DNA of 64,000 nucleotides from JBAXQQ01 sp037131695 (GTDB taxonomy: Bacteria > Armatimonadota > Hebobacteria > CAIYQO01): contig CAZWZF010000004.1 of assembly GCA_964638715.1 (NCBI GenBank), positions 62,001-126,000 of the forward strand, given 5' to 3'. The notes beneath the pieces were generated by a model. That model was not told where the DNA came from, ran no database searches, and saw nothing but the letters and a program-made list of their open reading frames with translations. Of this stretch, positions 17,224 through 26,639 are shown piece by piece. A program made the position numbers and the translations under genes. Position 1 is the first letter of the stretch. Every line of letters begins with the position of its first letter.

Positions 17224-18201
17224 ATGCCGATAGAAAATTGCCAGGCGACAGCTTATATATGTCAGATTATTTTATCTCAAATTAAAATTTTACAAGAAGA
17301 AGCATTCGGTGCCCGCACCAGTGAAGACCCAGAATATGTGCATCAATGCCGCGTAGCATCAAGACGTTTACGCGCAGCATTACAGATATTTTCACCATGG
17401 TTTTCACCGAATGATTTAAAACGATGGAATAAAGTTACCGGAAAAATCACCAAAGCATTAGGACTCGCTCGCGATACCGATGTGCAAATTATTTTTATTC
17501 AAAAATGGATTATTGACCATCCTACACCAGGTGCAAAAAGATTTCTACTGCGATTGTTACAGAAACGCGTGAAATATCAGCAAAATGTTATTGAAATAGC
17601 CAATAACATTGAAACAGGAAATGCATTTATGCATTTTACAAATAAAATGTCTTCAACTTCTACTATTTCATCATTCAGTGAATTATCAGGCGAGGAATCT
17701 TTTGATAATGAAATCAAACCTGTATTGCTTGATTTAACCCATAAACTCCTTGCACATGAAATATATGTTAATGATAATCCAGATGAAAATAACCAATATG
17801 ATAAATTGCATGAAATGCGGATTATGGCAAAAAAATTGCGTTATGCATTAAATCTTACAAATGAAGCTTTTGATAATTGCTTTAATGAAGAAATTAAAGT
17901 CGTTAAAAATATTCAGGAATTATTAGGAGATTTACATGATTCTGATGTATGGATATCAGAACTTCCATTATTTATAAAAGAAGAAAAAGAACTTATGATA
18001 AAATATGCAGGGAATTCGCGTGGATTTAAACGTATTTCTAATGGAATTGATGAGATTATGAATGATAGATTATTATCACGAAATGATATAATCGATAATT
18101 TTAGATTATACTGGAAAGATTCAAAAAAGAAACAGGTTTGGAAAACGCTAATTGATAAAATTAACAATGCAAAATCAATAATGGTGAAAAATAATGATTA
18201 A
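17224..18201 (+). CDS. CHAD-domain protein
   Basis: The 325-residue all-helical protein has two copies of the CHAD motif: H-Q-C-R-V-A-S-R-R-L-R near residue 37 and H-E-M-R-I-M-A-K-K-L-R near 198. These conserved His/Arg/Lys helices bind polyphosphate in characterised CHAD proteins. The gene starts two bases after ppk1 and overlaps the next gene by 8 bases, so it belongs to the operon. A CYTH gene lies just across the divergent spacer; CYTH and CHAD are often fused, and here they are separate. Confidence 0.9.
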   Translation: MPIENCQATAYICQIILSQIKILQEEAFGARTSEDPEYVHQCRVASRRLRAALQIFSPWFSPNDLKRWNKVTGKITKALGLARDTDVQIIFIQKWIIDHPTPGAKRFLLRLLQKRVKYQQNVIEIANNIETGNAFMHFTNKMSSTSTISSFSELSGEESFDNEIKPVLLDLTHKLLAHEIYVNDNPDENNQYDKLHEMRIMAKKLRYALNLTNEAFDNCFNEEIKVVKNIQELLGDLHDSDVWISELPLFIKEEKELMIKYAGNSRGFKRISNGIDEIMNDRLLSRNDIIDNFRLYWKDSKKKQVWKTLIDKINNAKSIMVKNND

Positions 18202-19534
18202 AATTGCAATAATTAGTGATATTCACGCTAATTTACCAGCCTTAAAAGCTGTTATTCAAAATGCCCGTAAAGCTGGGGCGATGATGATATGGAACCTTGG
18301 TGATAATTGTGGTTATGGACCCTACCCAAATGAAATTTTAAAATTAATATGCGAAGAATGCGAATATAACCTGCAAGGAAATTATGATAAAAAAGTATTA
18401 AAATATGCGGGTTTAAAGAAAAATATTCCTGCCAAAACAAATAAAGATAAAAAAAATGCTTTTGTTTGGGCATGGAATGAATTGACTGAAGCTAATCGAA
18501 AACTAATAGCAGAACTTCCTGACAAGATATCAGCATTTTTATCATCATACAGAGTAATGTTAGTTCATGGCAGTCCAGAATCTGATAGTGAAGGTATTGA
18601 TAGCAACACTCCTGTAGCAAGATTAAAAGAACTTTTAACTGCTTCTAAGGCAGATATTATTTTGTGCGGTCATACACATAAACAGTTTTTTGTTAAAATA
18701 GGAAAACATTATATTATAAATCCAGGCAGTGTTGGCAGACCAGATGACGGCGACCCTCGTGCAGCATATTCAATGCTTACAATAGATGATGAAGATAACC
18801 TTAATATTGAAATGCATAGAATTGAATATGATACCGATGTGATAATTAATGCTATTAATTCAAAAGGGTTACCTACTTCATTTATTTCTATGTTTACTCA
18901 AGGTAGACCTTTTCATTTAATAAATGCCAAAACTTCTGTTACTCCTGCAAAACAATTAATTCAGGACATTCAGCTTTATATTAATGAAATAAACGCAAAT
19001 GTACCACATTTATTACAAGTAGCAAATCTTGCTAAAAAATTATTTAATCAATTATTGCCTCTACATAATCTCGATAAAAATGCAGAAAATGTTCTTGTAT
19101 TTGCTTCGATGCTTCATGATATCGGATGGACAACAGGAATAGATAGTCATCATAAAAGGGCTGCCCAATTAATCCGCAATGCTCAATTACCATTAACATC
19201 AATTGAACGTGAATTAACTGCTCAAATAGCACGGTATCATCGTAAATCAAAACCATCATTAACGCATGATTCATTCGCTGCGCTGTCTTATGAAGACAGG
19301 CAACATGTAGAGATACTTTCTGCAATTTTAAGAATTGCAGATGGACTTGACAACTGTCATGAACAAAAAATTTATGATATTATTTGTAGAATTACCAGAA
19401 GTAAGATACTAATTCAATTGATTTCTGCTGAAAATCCAAGTCAAAATATTGAGGCTGCGATTAAAAAGGGTGATTATATGGTAGAATTATTCAAAAGGAC
19501 AATCACCTTTACATGGAAAAAAGAGAACAAATAG
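18194..19534 (+). CDS. calcineurin-like phosphoesterase fused to a Ppx-type HD domain
   Basis: Residues about 1-230 form a YfcE/MJ0936-type metallophosphoesterase with D-I-H-A-N, G-D-N, G-N-Y-D, H-G-S and G-H-T-H, a complete two-metal site. Residues about 255-446 form an HD domain with M-L-H-D-I-G-W, S-H-H-K-R, A-R-Y-H-R-K-S and I-L-R-I-A-D-G-L-D. That HD part resembles the C-terminal HD domain of Ppx/GppA proteins, including the one encoded next door. Substrate is unknown; a nucleotide, cyclic nucleotide or polyphosphate ester is plausible. It overlaps the CHAD gene by 8 bases and ppx by 22. Confidence 0.85.
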   Translation: MIKIAIISDIHANLPALKAVIQNARKAGAMMIWNLGDNCGYGPYPNEILKLICEECEYNLQGNYDKKVLKYAGLKKNIPAKTNKDKKNAFVWAWNELTEANRKLIAELPDKISAFLSSYRVMLVHGSPESDSEGIDSNTPVARLKELLTASKADIILCGHTHKQFFVKIGKHYIINPGSVGRPDDGDPRAAYSMLTIDDEDNLNIEMHRIEYDTDVIINAINSKGLPTSFISMFTQGRPFHLINAKTSVTPAKQLIQDIQLYINEINANVPHLLQVANLAKKLFNQLLPLHNLDKNAENVLVFASMLHDIGWTTGIDSHHKRAAQLIRNAQLPLTSIERELTAQIARYHRKSKPSLTHDSFAALSYEDRQHVEILSAILRIADGLDNCHEQKIYDIICRITRSKILIQLISAENPSQNIEAAIKKGDYMVELFKRTITFTWKKENK

Positions 19535-21063
19535 TTGCATTTATCGACCTTGGTACTAATTCAGCACGTCTTTTAGTTGTACGGATTCATGATAATTATA
19601 CTTTTCAAATTCTTACACTTCAAAAAGAACAAGTTAGATTAGGAGAAGGCGAGTTCGCCCATCATACTCTGCATAAAGAAGCTATTGAACGAGCGTTAAT
19701 TGTACTTGGCAGATTCGTTGAAACAGCTCAATTAATGGGTGCATCAATAATACAAGCCGTCGCAACCGCTGCTACTCGTGAAGCAAGCAATCAAAGTGAA
19801 TTTTTACACATGTTTCATGAATTAACCGGCGAAGAGTTACATGTAATCAGCGGTAAAGAAGAAGCACGCCTAATATTCTTAGGGGTTACAAGCGGCATAA
19901 ATCTTGGCAGCAAACGGGTATTATCAATAGATATAGGAGGAGGAAGCACCGAAATATCACTTGGAAATGAACGGGATCAGCAAATATTAGACAGTATTAA
20001 AATTGGAGCAATTCGACTAACCAATCATTTCTTACCAAATTGGAAAAAAGCTATTCCATCTGGAAAATACAAACAAATAAAAAGTTACATTAGAGATGAA
20101 GCAATCAGGTCTATACAGCATTTTGAAAATTTATCTTTTGATATCTGCCTGGGAAGTAGCGGGACGATAGAAACAATTAATAATATTGCATCCATAAGAA
20201 GAGACAAGCCTAATTTATATTCGAATACTTTTTCTATAAATGAATTAAATGAAATAGAACAACTCTTATGTAAAATGACATTAGAAGAAAGAAAAAACTT
20301 GCCAGGCATGAGTCCGCAAAGAGCAGATATCATTATATCAGGGATGGCAATCTTATCAGTAATTATGCAGGAATTATCAATAAGCTCTATTATAGCAAGT
20401 GAACGTGGTTTAAGAGACGGTTTACTCTTCGACTATTTGCACAAATTAGTATATCCTCCTGAAATAGCAGAAATGTCTGTTCGAGCAAGAAGCATTATGA
20501 GATTATCTAACCAGTTTAAAGTAGATGTGACCCATGCAGAACAAATTGCAAGATTAGCATTGAATATTTTCGATGAATTTCTAAAATTGAAAATAATCAA
20601 TCTAAATGAGAATCAACGTGAAATGCTGCATTGGGCAGCAATGGTTCATGACATTGGGATATTTATAAATATTAACAATCATCATCAGCATGGATATTAT
20701 ATTGTAAAAAATACCGATATATTAGGGTTTGACCAACATGAGTTATCATTAATCGCAGCACTGGTTTATTTCCATAAAAAAGGCACTCCTAACCGTAAAT
20801 TATTAATAACAGCTGATATCCCTGATGAAATGATTGAATCACTTGGAACTTTATCGCTTATTTTGCAGCTTGCAGAAAGTTTAGACAGAAGCCATTGCTC
20901 GCGAGTAGACGAATTGACTATAGAAGCTCCTGACTCTTCAACATTGCAATTTAACATAAAATCAAGAAAAGGATTTGAAGTTGAAGCAGCATCAATTATG
21001 AAACATAAAAATTCTATTAAGAAAATATTTAATCGAAATCTACTTATTAAGCAAATTGATTAA
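19513..21063 (+). CDS. ppx: exopolyphosphatase / pppGpp phosphohydrolase
   Basis: The 516-residue Ppx/GppA-family protein contains the actin-like ATPase fold: F-I-D-L-G-T-N-S-A-R (near 11), I-D-I-G-G-G-S-T-E (near 141), L-G-S-S-G-T-I-E and S-E-R-G-L-R-D-G-L. A C-terminal HD domain (about 330-516) has M-V-H-D-I-G and N-H-H-Q-H. It removes terminal phosphates from polyphosphate, or the gamma phosphate from pppGpp. The 22-base overlap with the phosphoesterase-HD gene indicates coupled translation. It is the last gene of the polyphosphate operon. Confidence 0.94.
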   Translation: MEKREQIVAFIDLGTNSARLLVVRIHDNYTFQILTLQKEQVRLGEGEFAHHTLHKEAIERALIVLGRFVETAQLMGASIIQAVATAATREASNQSEFLHMFHELTGEELHVISGKEEARLIFLGVTSGINLGSKRVLSIDIGGGSTEISLGNERDQQILDSIKIGAIRLTNHFLPNWKKAIPSGKYKQIKSYIRDEAIRSIQHFENLSFDICLGSSGTIETINNIASIRRDKPNLYSNTFSINELNEIEQLLCKMTLEERKNLPGMSPQRADIIISGMAILSVIMQELSISSIIASERGLRDGLLFDYLHKLVYPPEIAEMSVRARSIMRLSNQFKVDVTHAEQIARLALNIFDEFLKLKIINLNENQREMLHWAAMVHDIGIFININNHHQHGYYIVKNTDILGFDQHELSLIAALVYFHKKGTPNRKLLITADIPDEMIESLGTLSLILQLAESLDRSHCSRVDELTIEAPDSSTLQFNIKSRKGFEVEAASIMKHKNSIKKIFNRNLLIKQID

Positions 21064-21113
21064 CAAATATCATCATATCTCGTGAAACTGTTCTGGCTAT
21101 ATTATGCTGGCAA

Positions 21114-21122
21114 TGCTATAAT
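21114..21122 (+). promoter_or_regulatory. extended -10 promoter for nadB
   Basis: TG-C-TATAAT is a consensus extended -10 element. Transcription would start near 21129, about 17 bases before the nadB ATG. No good -35 is needed or seen. Confidence 0.6.
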
Positions 21123-21145
21123 TTATTCGTAATTGAGGTTAGTTG

Positions 21146-22702
21146 ATGAATACTGTTGATTGCGATGTATTAGTTATTGGTACTGGTGTTGCAGGATGTA
21201 CAGCAGCATTAAAAGCTGCTGATATGGGTGCACGCGTTATTTTAGTAAATAAAAGCAGTAATATAATTGAATCAAATACTGCTTATGCACAGGGTGGCAT
21301 AATCGCTAAAGGTTTTGATGATTCTGCTGATTTGTTGTCATCTGATATATTTGCCGCTGGTGATGGACTCTGCTGGCCACCTGCTGTTAAACAGTTATCT
21401 GAAGAAGGACCGCAATTAGTTTATAACACGCTTGTAGATCAGGTAGGTGTAGATTTCACACGTGAAAGTGGTAAATTAGTATACACTAAAGAAGCTGCTC
21501 ATTCCTCAAGACGAATATTATATGCGGCAGATGCTACTGGAATGGCAATAATGGAATCATTGAGTGAAGCTGTCGATAAACATTCCAATATAATTACGCA
21601 TACTCGACTAACAGCGGTTGATCTTATTACTCTACCCCACCATTCTGTTGATAGGTTAGATATTTACGAACCAAATGAATGCCTGGGAGCATATTTTCTT
21701 CATCAGCAAAATAATCACGTTAGCAAAATATTAGCCCGTAAAACAATCCTTGCTACAGGTGGATTAGGACAGATATTCTTGCATACTACAAATCCAACTA
21801 TTTCACGCGGTGATGGCTTAGCAATGGCAAACCGCGCCCGTGCTGAAATTATCAATGCAGAATATATTCAATTTCACCCAACCGCATTTTATCATCGAGA
21901 CTCAAATAGATTTTTAATAAGTGAAGCTGTACGTGGCGAAGGAGCTAAATTAAAAAATCATCGTGGCGAATATTTCATGGTGAATTACCACCCATTAGCA
22001 GACCTGGCGCCACGAGATGTAGTAGCACGCGCAATTTGGGAAGAAATGCTAAAAGATAGTCTTGATTTCGTTTGGCTTGATTTAAGTGAAGTAAAGATTA
22101 ATATAGCAGAAAGATTCCCCAATATCTATAATAAATTAATTAAATTCGGAATTGATATAACCAAAGATTCTATACCTGTTGTACCAGCTGCCCACTACTT
22201 TATTGGCGGTATTAAAGTCGATTTAGTAGGACGTTCATCAATTAATAATCTATATGCTGTAGGCGAAGTAGCTTGTACTGGCTTACATGGTGCTAATCGA
22301 TTGGCAAGCACATCTCTCCTGGAAGCGCTAACCTGGGGTACCAAAGCTGGTGAAAACGCTGCGGCTACATTAGGCGATAGTTATGAACGATTTAATAATG
22401 TCGCTGATTGGCATGACTTAGGACTAACAGAAGCTATTGACCCGGCTTTAATAGTACAAGACTGGATGACAATTCGAACAACAATGTGGAATTATGCTGG
22501 TATTGTACGAACTGGTAAGCGCCTTACCCGAGCTATTGCAGACTTGAGTTATTTATCTCATAGAATTGACCAATTCTATCGTGAAACTAAACTTACAGAC
22601 CAATTATTAGGGTTACGAAATGCTATTGAAGTTGCACAATTAGTGACAGCAGCAGCGTTACGTAATGATACCAGTACCGGCGCCCATTATAGAGCAGATT
22701 AA
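21146..22702 (+). CDS. nadB: L-aspartate oxidase
   Basis: First step of NAD synthesis: oxidises L-aspartate to iminoaspartate with FAD. The N-terminal dinucleotide site is V-I-G-T-G-V-A-G. S-N-T-A-Y-A-Q-G-G-I (near residue 47), H-P-T-A-F and S-E-A-V-R-G-E-G-A form the active site, and the S-T-S-L-L-E-A-L-T-W-G end of the FAD fold is intact. The ATG at 21146 has GAGG 8 bases before it; the preceding in-frame TTG is less likely. Length 518 is typical. nadC is 24 kb away and nadA is not in the window. The end overlaps rodA. Confidence 0.95.
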   Translation: MNTVDCDVLVIGTGVAGCTAALKAADMGARVILVNKSSNIIESNTAYAQGGIIAKGFDDSADLLSSDIFAAGDGLCWPPAVKQLSEEGPQLVYNTLVDQVGVDFTRESGKLVYTKEAAHSSRRILYAADATGMAIMESLSEAVDKHSNIITHTRLTAVDLITLPHHSVDRLDIYEPNECLGAYFLHQQNNHVSKILARKTILATGGLGQIFLHTTNPTISRGDGLAMANRARAEIINAEYIQFHPTAFYHRDSNRFLISEAVRGEGAKLKNHRGEYFMVNYHPLADLAPRDVVARAIWEEMLKDSLDFVWLDLSEVKINIAERFPNIYNKLIKFGIDITKDSIPVVPAAHYFIGGIKVDLVGRSSINNLYAVGEVACTGLHGANRLASTSLLEALTWGTKAGENAAATLGDSYERFNNVADWHDLGLTEAIDPALIVQDWMTIRTTMWNYAGIVRTGKRLTRAIADLSYLSHRIDQFYRETKLTDQLLGLRNAIEVAQLVTAAALRNDTSTGAHYRAD

Positions 22703-23819
22703 ATTGAGAAAGAGCGATAACCGACAAGATTTTTTATTACTTTTTTCCATGATTGGCATTCTCATCATCGGCTTGTTAGTTCTCGCCAGTGCATCGTATG
22801 TAAGCGATGGGATAAGTAAATTAATTCGTCAACTCATTTTTGTTGCAGCAGGAATTGGCGGAACCATATTCTTCAGTTATTATGATTATCGCATTTTTAA
22901 TAAATTCCGTAGACCTTTTTATTTTTGGACAATTATAGCTTTAGTTGGTATCATGTTTACTCCAGAGATTAATGGTGCACATTCATGGCTGAAGTTAGGT
23001 TCTATAAGTCTGCAACCGTCAGAATTTGCGAAATTCACAATGATAATTGCCTTTGCATCTTTACTTTCACGATTTGGAAATCAAATTAAAAAAATACCAC
23101 GTTTTATACATTCTTTATTGTATTTTGGACTTCCAATTTTGTTAATATTAATGCAGCCTGACATGGGAACAGCTACAATAATGTGCTTAATATGCCTTGT
23201 TATGCTTATCATTGCAGGGGTACGCTGGTGGATATTAGGCTCAATGCTTGGTGCTGTATTATTACTATTTATAATTGCATGGAACACAAATCTTATTAAA
23301 CCATACCAAAAAGACCGTCTAAATTTCATGAATGCAGAATCAAAAGGCGGCGGTTACCATCAGAAACAAGCAAGAATTGCTATAGGGTCTGGGGGATTTT
23401 TCGGAAAAGGGCCATTTCATTCAACACAAGCACAAAGAGGTTTTTTACCAGAGCAGGATACAGATTTTATATTCGCTGTTCTTGGTGAAGAATATGGATT
23501 TATTGGCTGTTTATTAGTATTAGGATTATACAGTGTAATGCTTTGGCGTGCTTTAAGAATGACAGAAGAAGCTGATACTATTTTCGGAAGGTTAGTCGCT
23601 GGCGGCATCAGTGCAATGTTTGTTGGTCATATTCTAATAAATGTTAGTATGAATCTTACACTTTCCCCCGTTACTGGCATACCGCTGCCTTTCATTAGTT
23701 ATGGCGGCAGCAATATGCTGACTAATCTGTTGTTAATTGGGGTATTATTAAATATCAGCAAACATTGTCAGCCTCGCCGACAATGGGCTGCCGACGATAC
23801 ATTAATTAAGACGATTTAG
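22665..23819 (+). CDS. rodA: peptidoglycan polymerase RodA (SEDS family)
   Basis: Multi-pass membrane glycosyltransferase that elongates the cell wall with a class B PBP. About ten hydrophobic segments are visible. SEDS blocks are P-Y-Q-K-D-R-L-N-F, I-A-I-G-S-G-G, F-L-P-E-Q-D-T-D-F-I-F-A-V and the C-terminal G-I-P-L-P-F-I-S-Y-G-G-S. The D-T-D-F and I-P-L-P patterns fit RodA better than FtsW. The ATG at 22665 lies 38 bases inside nadB. A TTG at 22704, just after the nadB stop, is the alternative start and would give 371 residues. No mreB or PBP genes are near. Confidence 0.92.
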   Translation: MIPVPAPIIEQIKLRKSDNRQDFLLLFSMIGILIIGLLVLASASYVSDGISKLIRQLIFVAAGIGGTIFFSYYDYRIFNKFRRPFYFWTIIALVGIMFTPEINGAHSWLKLGSISLQPSEFAKFTMIIAFASLLSRFGNQIKKIPRFIHSLLYFGLPILLILMQPDMGTATIMCLICLVMLIIAGVRWWILGSMLGAVLLLFIIAWNTNLIKPYQKDRLNFMNAESKGGGYHQKQARIAIGSGGFFGKGPFHSTQAQRGFLPEQDTDFIFAVLGEEYGFIGCLLVLGLYSVMLWRALRMTEEADTIFGRLVAGGISAMFVGHILINVSMNLTLSPVTGIPLPFISYGGSNMLTNLLLIGVLLNISKHCQPRRQWAADDTLIKTI

Positions 23820-23833
23820 CGGGAGATTAAATT

Positions 23834-25255
23834 ATGCGTATTGAACACGATTTAATAGGAAATAAAGACATCTCAGACGAAGCATATTATGGCATTCACA
23901 CATTACGAAGCTTTGAAAATTTCCCCATTTTATCTCAACCTTTGCACCCTGAATTAATTAACGCTCTTGCAATAGTAAAAGCCGCTGCTGCTATGGCTAA
24001 CAAGCGTATAGGGAAATTGTCACCTGAAATTGCAGATGGTATCATTTCTGCTGCTAAAGAAATCTATAATGGTTCCTGGCATAATCAGTTCATTACAGAT
24101 GCAATGCAAGGTGGTGCAGGGACCAGTGCAAATATGAATACTAATGAAGTAATAGCAAACATTGCGCTTGAAAAATGCGGCTATTCTAAAGGCGAATATC
24201 AATTCATTGACCCGCTGCATGATGTCAATTGTCAGCAATCAACTAATGATGTATTCCCCACTGCATTAAGAGTTGCGTCTTTAAAAGTATTAATTAAAGT
24301 AATTGATGATTTTGCTGATTTGCAGGAAGCACTTCAAAAGAAAGAAACTCAATTTGCCTCAATTGTTGCATTGGGAAGAACAGAATTGCAGGATGCTGTA
24401 CCAATAACTATTGGCCAAAGGTTTAGCGCGTGGGCACAAGCAATACAACGAGATTGGTGGCGATTGCATGTGGTTGAAGAAAAACTACGACAGGTAAATT
24501 TAGGTGGTACTGCAATTGGGACGGGATTAAATGCAGACCAGAAATATATCTTCATTGTTTCTGAATATTTACGAGAATTAACCGGATTAAACATTGCTCG
24601 TTCAGAAAACATGATCGATATTACACAAAATGCTGATGTCTTTGTAGAAGTCAGCGGATTATTAAAAACTGCTGCAGTTAATTTAATAAAAATATCGTCA
24701 GATTTAAGATTGTTATCATCAGGTCCACATGGTGGTATCGGTGAATTCATTTTACCAGACTTGCAAGCTGGTTCATCAATAATGCCCGGTAAAATCAACC
24801 CTGTAATGGCTGAAGCAGTAACCCAGGCTTCATATCAAATAATTGCGAATGATACTGCAATAACTTTGGCTGCACAAGCTGGACAATTAGAACTTAATTC
24901 ATTCTTACCATTAATCGCTCATAATCTACTTCAATCGCTAACAATTATGCATAATGTCGTCAGGATCTTTATCGATAAATGTATAAATGAATTACAAATT
25001 AATGAAAAACAGATAAGCATCAACCTTAATAATTCATTTGCATTGGCGACTGCAATATCACCATATATTGGATATGAACAGGCGAGTGAGTTAACAAAGA
25101 AAGCTGCAATGGTAAAGAAAAATCTGCGAGAAGTAATATTAGAAGATAATATATTCACCTTGGAAGAATTAGAAATAATAATTTCATCGTATGAATTGAC
25201 TACCCCTGGAATCGCCGGTGAAAAATGGTTAAAAGATAAATTGCATCAAAAATAA
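23834..25255 (+). CDS. aspA: aspartate ammonia-lyase
   Basis: Converts L-aspartate to fumarate and ammonia. The 473-residue protein of the aspartase/fumarase superfamily has G-S-S-I-M-P-G-K-I-N-P-V near residue 315 (the mobile catalytic loop), the N-terminal R-I-E-H-D-L-I-G start typical of aspartase, and S-T-N-D-V-F-P-T. GGGAG precedes the ATG. It lies 14 bases after rodA. Like nadB it uses aspartate, but the two need not be functionally linked. Fumarase cannot be fully excluded by motif alone, though the N-terminus and overall pattern favour AspA. Confidence 0.92.
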   Translation: MRIEHDLIGNKDISDEAYYGIHTLRSFENFPILSQPLHPELINALAIVKAAAAMANKRIGKLSPEIADGIISAAKEIYNGSWHNQFITDAMQGGAGTSANMNTNEVIANIALEKCGYSKGEYQFIDPLHDVNCQQSTNDVFPTALRVASLKVLIKVIDDFADLQEALQKKETQFASIVALGRTELQDAVPITIGQRFSAWAQAIQRDWWRLHVVEEKLRQVNLGGTAIGTGLNADQKYIFIVSEYLRELTGLNIARSENMIDITQNADVFVEVSGLLKTAAVNLIKISSDLRLLSSGPHGGIGEFILPDLQAGSSIMPGKINPVMAEAVTQASYQIIANDTAITLAAQAGQLELNSFLPLIAHNLLQSLTIMHNVVRIFIDKCINELQINEKQISINLNNSFALATAISPYIGYEQASELTKKAAMVKKNLREVILEDNIFTLEELEIIISSYELTTPGIAGEKWLKDKLHQK

Positions 25256-25296
25256 TATTATTTTATATACTTAATTCACTTTTGCACAAATTTTAT

Positions 25297-25325
25297 TTGA
25301 CAATTATATCTTAGTTTGGTATTCT
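25297..25325 (+). promoter_or_regulatory. consensus promoter of tRNA-Ser
   Basis: A perfect TTGACA, a 17-base spacer and TATTCT place transcription start near 25332, just before the mature tRNA 5' end at 25338. Confidence 0.82.
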
Positions 25326-25337
25326 CAACCCGCAAAT

Positions 25338-25429
25338 GGAGAGGTGTCCGAGTCTGGTTGAAGGAGCACGACTGGAAATCGTGTAACGGGTGAAACCGTT
25401 CGCGGGTTCGAATCCCGCTCTCTCCGCCA
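25338..25429 (+). tRNA. tRNA-Ser (anticodon GGA)
   Basis: A class II cloverleaf of 92 bases including an encoded CCA. The acceptor stem GGAGAGG pairs with TCTCTCC (one G-U), the discriminator base is G, the anticodon loop CTGGAAA sits on a CACGA/TCGTG stem, and a long variable arm is present. The T arm is GCGGG-TTCGAAT-CCCGC. It reads UCC and UCU codons. It has its own promoter and terminator and no integrated element next to it. Confidence 0.97.
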
Positions 25430-25440
25430 TTTCATAAACA

Positions 25441-25480
25441 AGCTGTTATTGAATTATACAGATTTCAATAACAGCTTTTT
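25441..25480 (+). terminator. terminator of tRNA-Ser
   Basis: A 13-bp perfect stem (AGCTGTTATTGAA with TTCAATAACAGCT) closes a 10-base loop and is followed by TTTTT. It starts 11 bases after the CCA end. Confidence 0.88.
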
Positions 25481-25581
25481 ATATTTGTCATCACTTTCTT
25501 TTAAAATTATTTAAATTTTAAGCTCAAAAATAGTATATTTTACAATAATATGTGGCATAATACGTAAGCAAAGAAAATAAA

Positions 25582-26598
25582 ATGACAATTTATATAGCTG
25601 AAAAACTTACAGAATTATTGAGCGATTATATAAGTCGATATAATATCTTATCCTGTCGATGTGTTGTTATCACCGGCCAAGGAAAAGAAGACTTTATATC
25701 GACTGGTATGATTACACAAGGTATTCCTTTTTCTCCTGGCCTTCCTGACCTTTTACATGAACGTGATTTATTACAAAGCAATCGAGATTATATAATCACT
25801 TCTGAATCTGTAAACAGCAATAATTCGATAATTTCTATTTTAATTAAGAATGATACCGGTATCATAGGTGCATGCAGTATAAATGTGCCATTTACCGATT
25901 TAGCAAGTTCTATAAAGATTGCATATTCATTATCTAACGATGTAGCTAATTTATGTCCAACCATATCTTCTCAATTTTTCTCATTATTTAGATTTCCTGA
26001 TTTATATGATTTTTTATCCAAATCACCATTACCAACAATTATCATCAGTAATTCTTCGAATATTAAATGGTCAAATAAATCAGCCAAACAAGTATTTCCT
26101 GCTTTACACTCAAAAATAGCTGCGAGAAATATAACTGATATCATACCAAATTCAGAACAACATCTAATGGTTACATTAAATGGTTCTGCAATCAATTATC
26201 TCATAAATTCAGTTACATTATTTCAACATCGAAATGAGCCTTTAACTCTGATTACTTTCCATAGTCAACCTGGAGGTGGTGAAGTAACAGATGAAATGCT
26301 GGAAAACGCTGAACTCAGTGGTATAATGAGAACTGTTACAGCTATTAATCATGAAATAAATAGTCCGTTATTTGGAATGATTATGACACTTGATATGTTA
26401 AAAACAGAACTTAATCAGATTAATGCATCAAGTGATATTCTGACTAAAGTTGAACAAATATCATATTGTGCCGGTAAAATCCGCGAAATCACGGATAAAT
26501 TATCTCATGTTTCACGACCGGTAAGTTGTGATTATACAGAAGAAGACTCAATGCTTGACATTCAAAACGCAATCCTTTCTAAAGATAATTTAGAATAA
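25582..26598 (+). CDS. sensor-kinase-like protein without ATPase domain
   Basis: The 338-residue product has an N-terminal sensory part (about 1-125, GAF-like, low certainty), a PAS-like domain (about 140-235) and a C-terminal dimerisation/phosphoacceptor helix pair. The H-box reads I-N-H-E-I-N-S-P-L with H257. The protein ends about 80 residues later at E-D-S-M-L, so the HATPase_c domain is absent; the next gene is a response regulator 41 bases on. It may be a phosphotransfer or dimerisation partner for that regulator, or the remnant of a full kinase. I see no ATP-binding fragment in the short spacer. Confidence 0.7.
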   Translation: MTIYIAEKLTELLSDYISRYNILSCRCVVITGQGKEDFISTGMITQGIPFSPGLPDLLHERDLLQSNRDYIITSESVNSNNSIISILIKNDTGIIGACSINVPFTDLASSIKIAYSLSNDVANLCPTISSQFFSLFRFPDLYDFLSKSPLPTIIISNSSNIKWSNKSAKQVFPALHSKIAARNITDIIPNSEQHLMVTLNGSAINYLINSVTLFQHRNEPLTLITFHSQPGGGEVTDEMLENAELSGIMRTVTAINHEINSPLFGMIMTLDMLKTELNQINASSDILTKVEQISYCAGKIREITDKLSHVSRPVSCDYTEEDSMLDIQNAILSKDNLE

Positions 26599-26639
26599 CT
26601 ATCTTAATCAAGCCATAGGCAGTAACTACAGGTAAATAA

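Noticed and set aside
25338..25429. tRNA-Ser as an attachment site of an integrated element
   Set aside because: No repeat of the tRNA 3' end and no integrase or foreign genes are seen next to it; its terminator follows directly.
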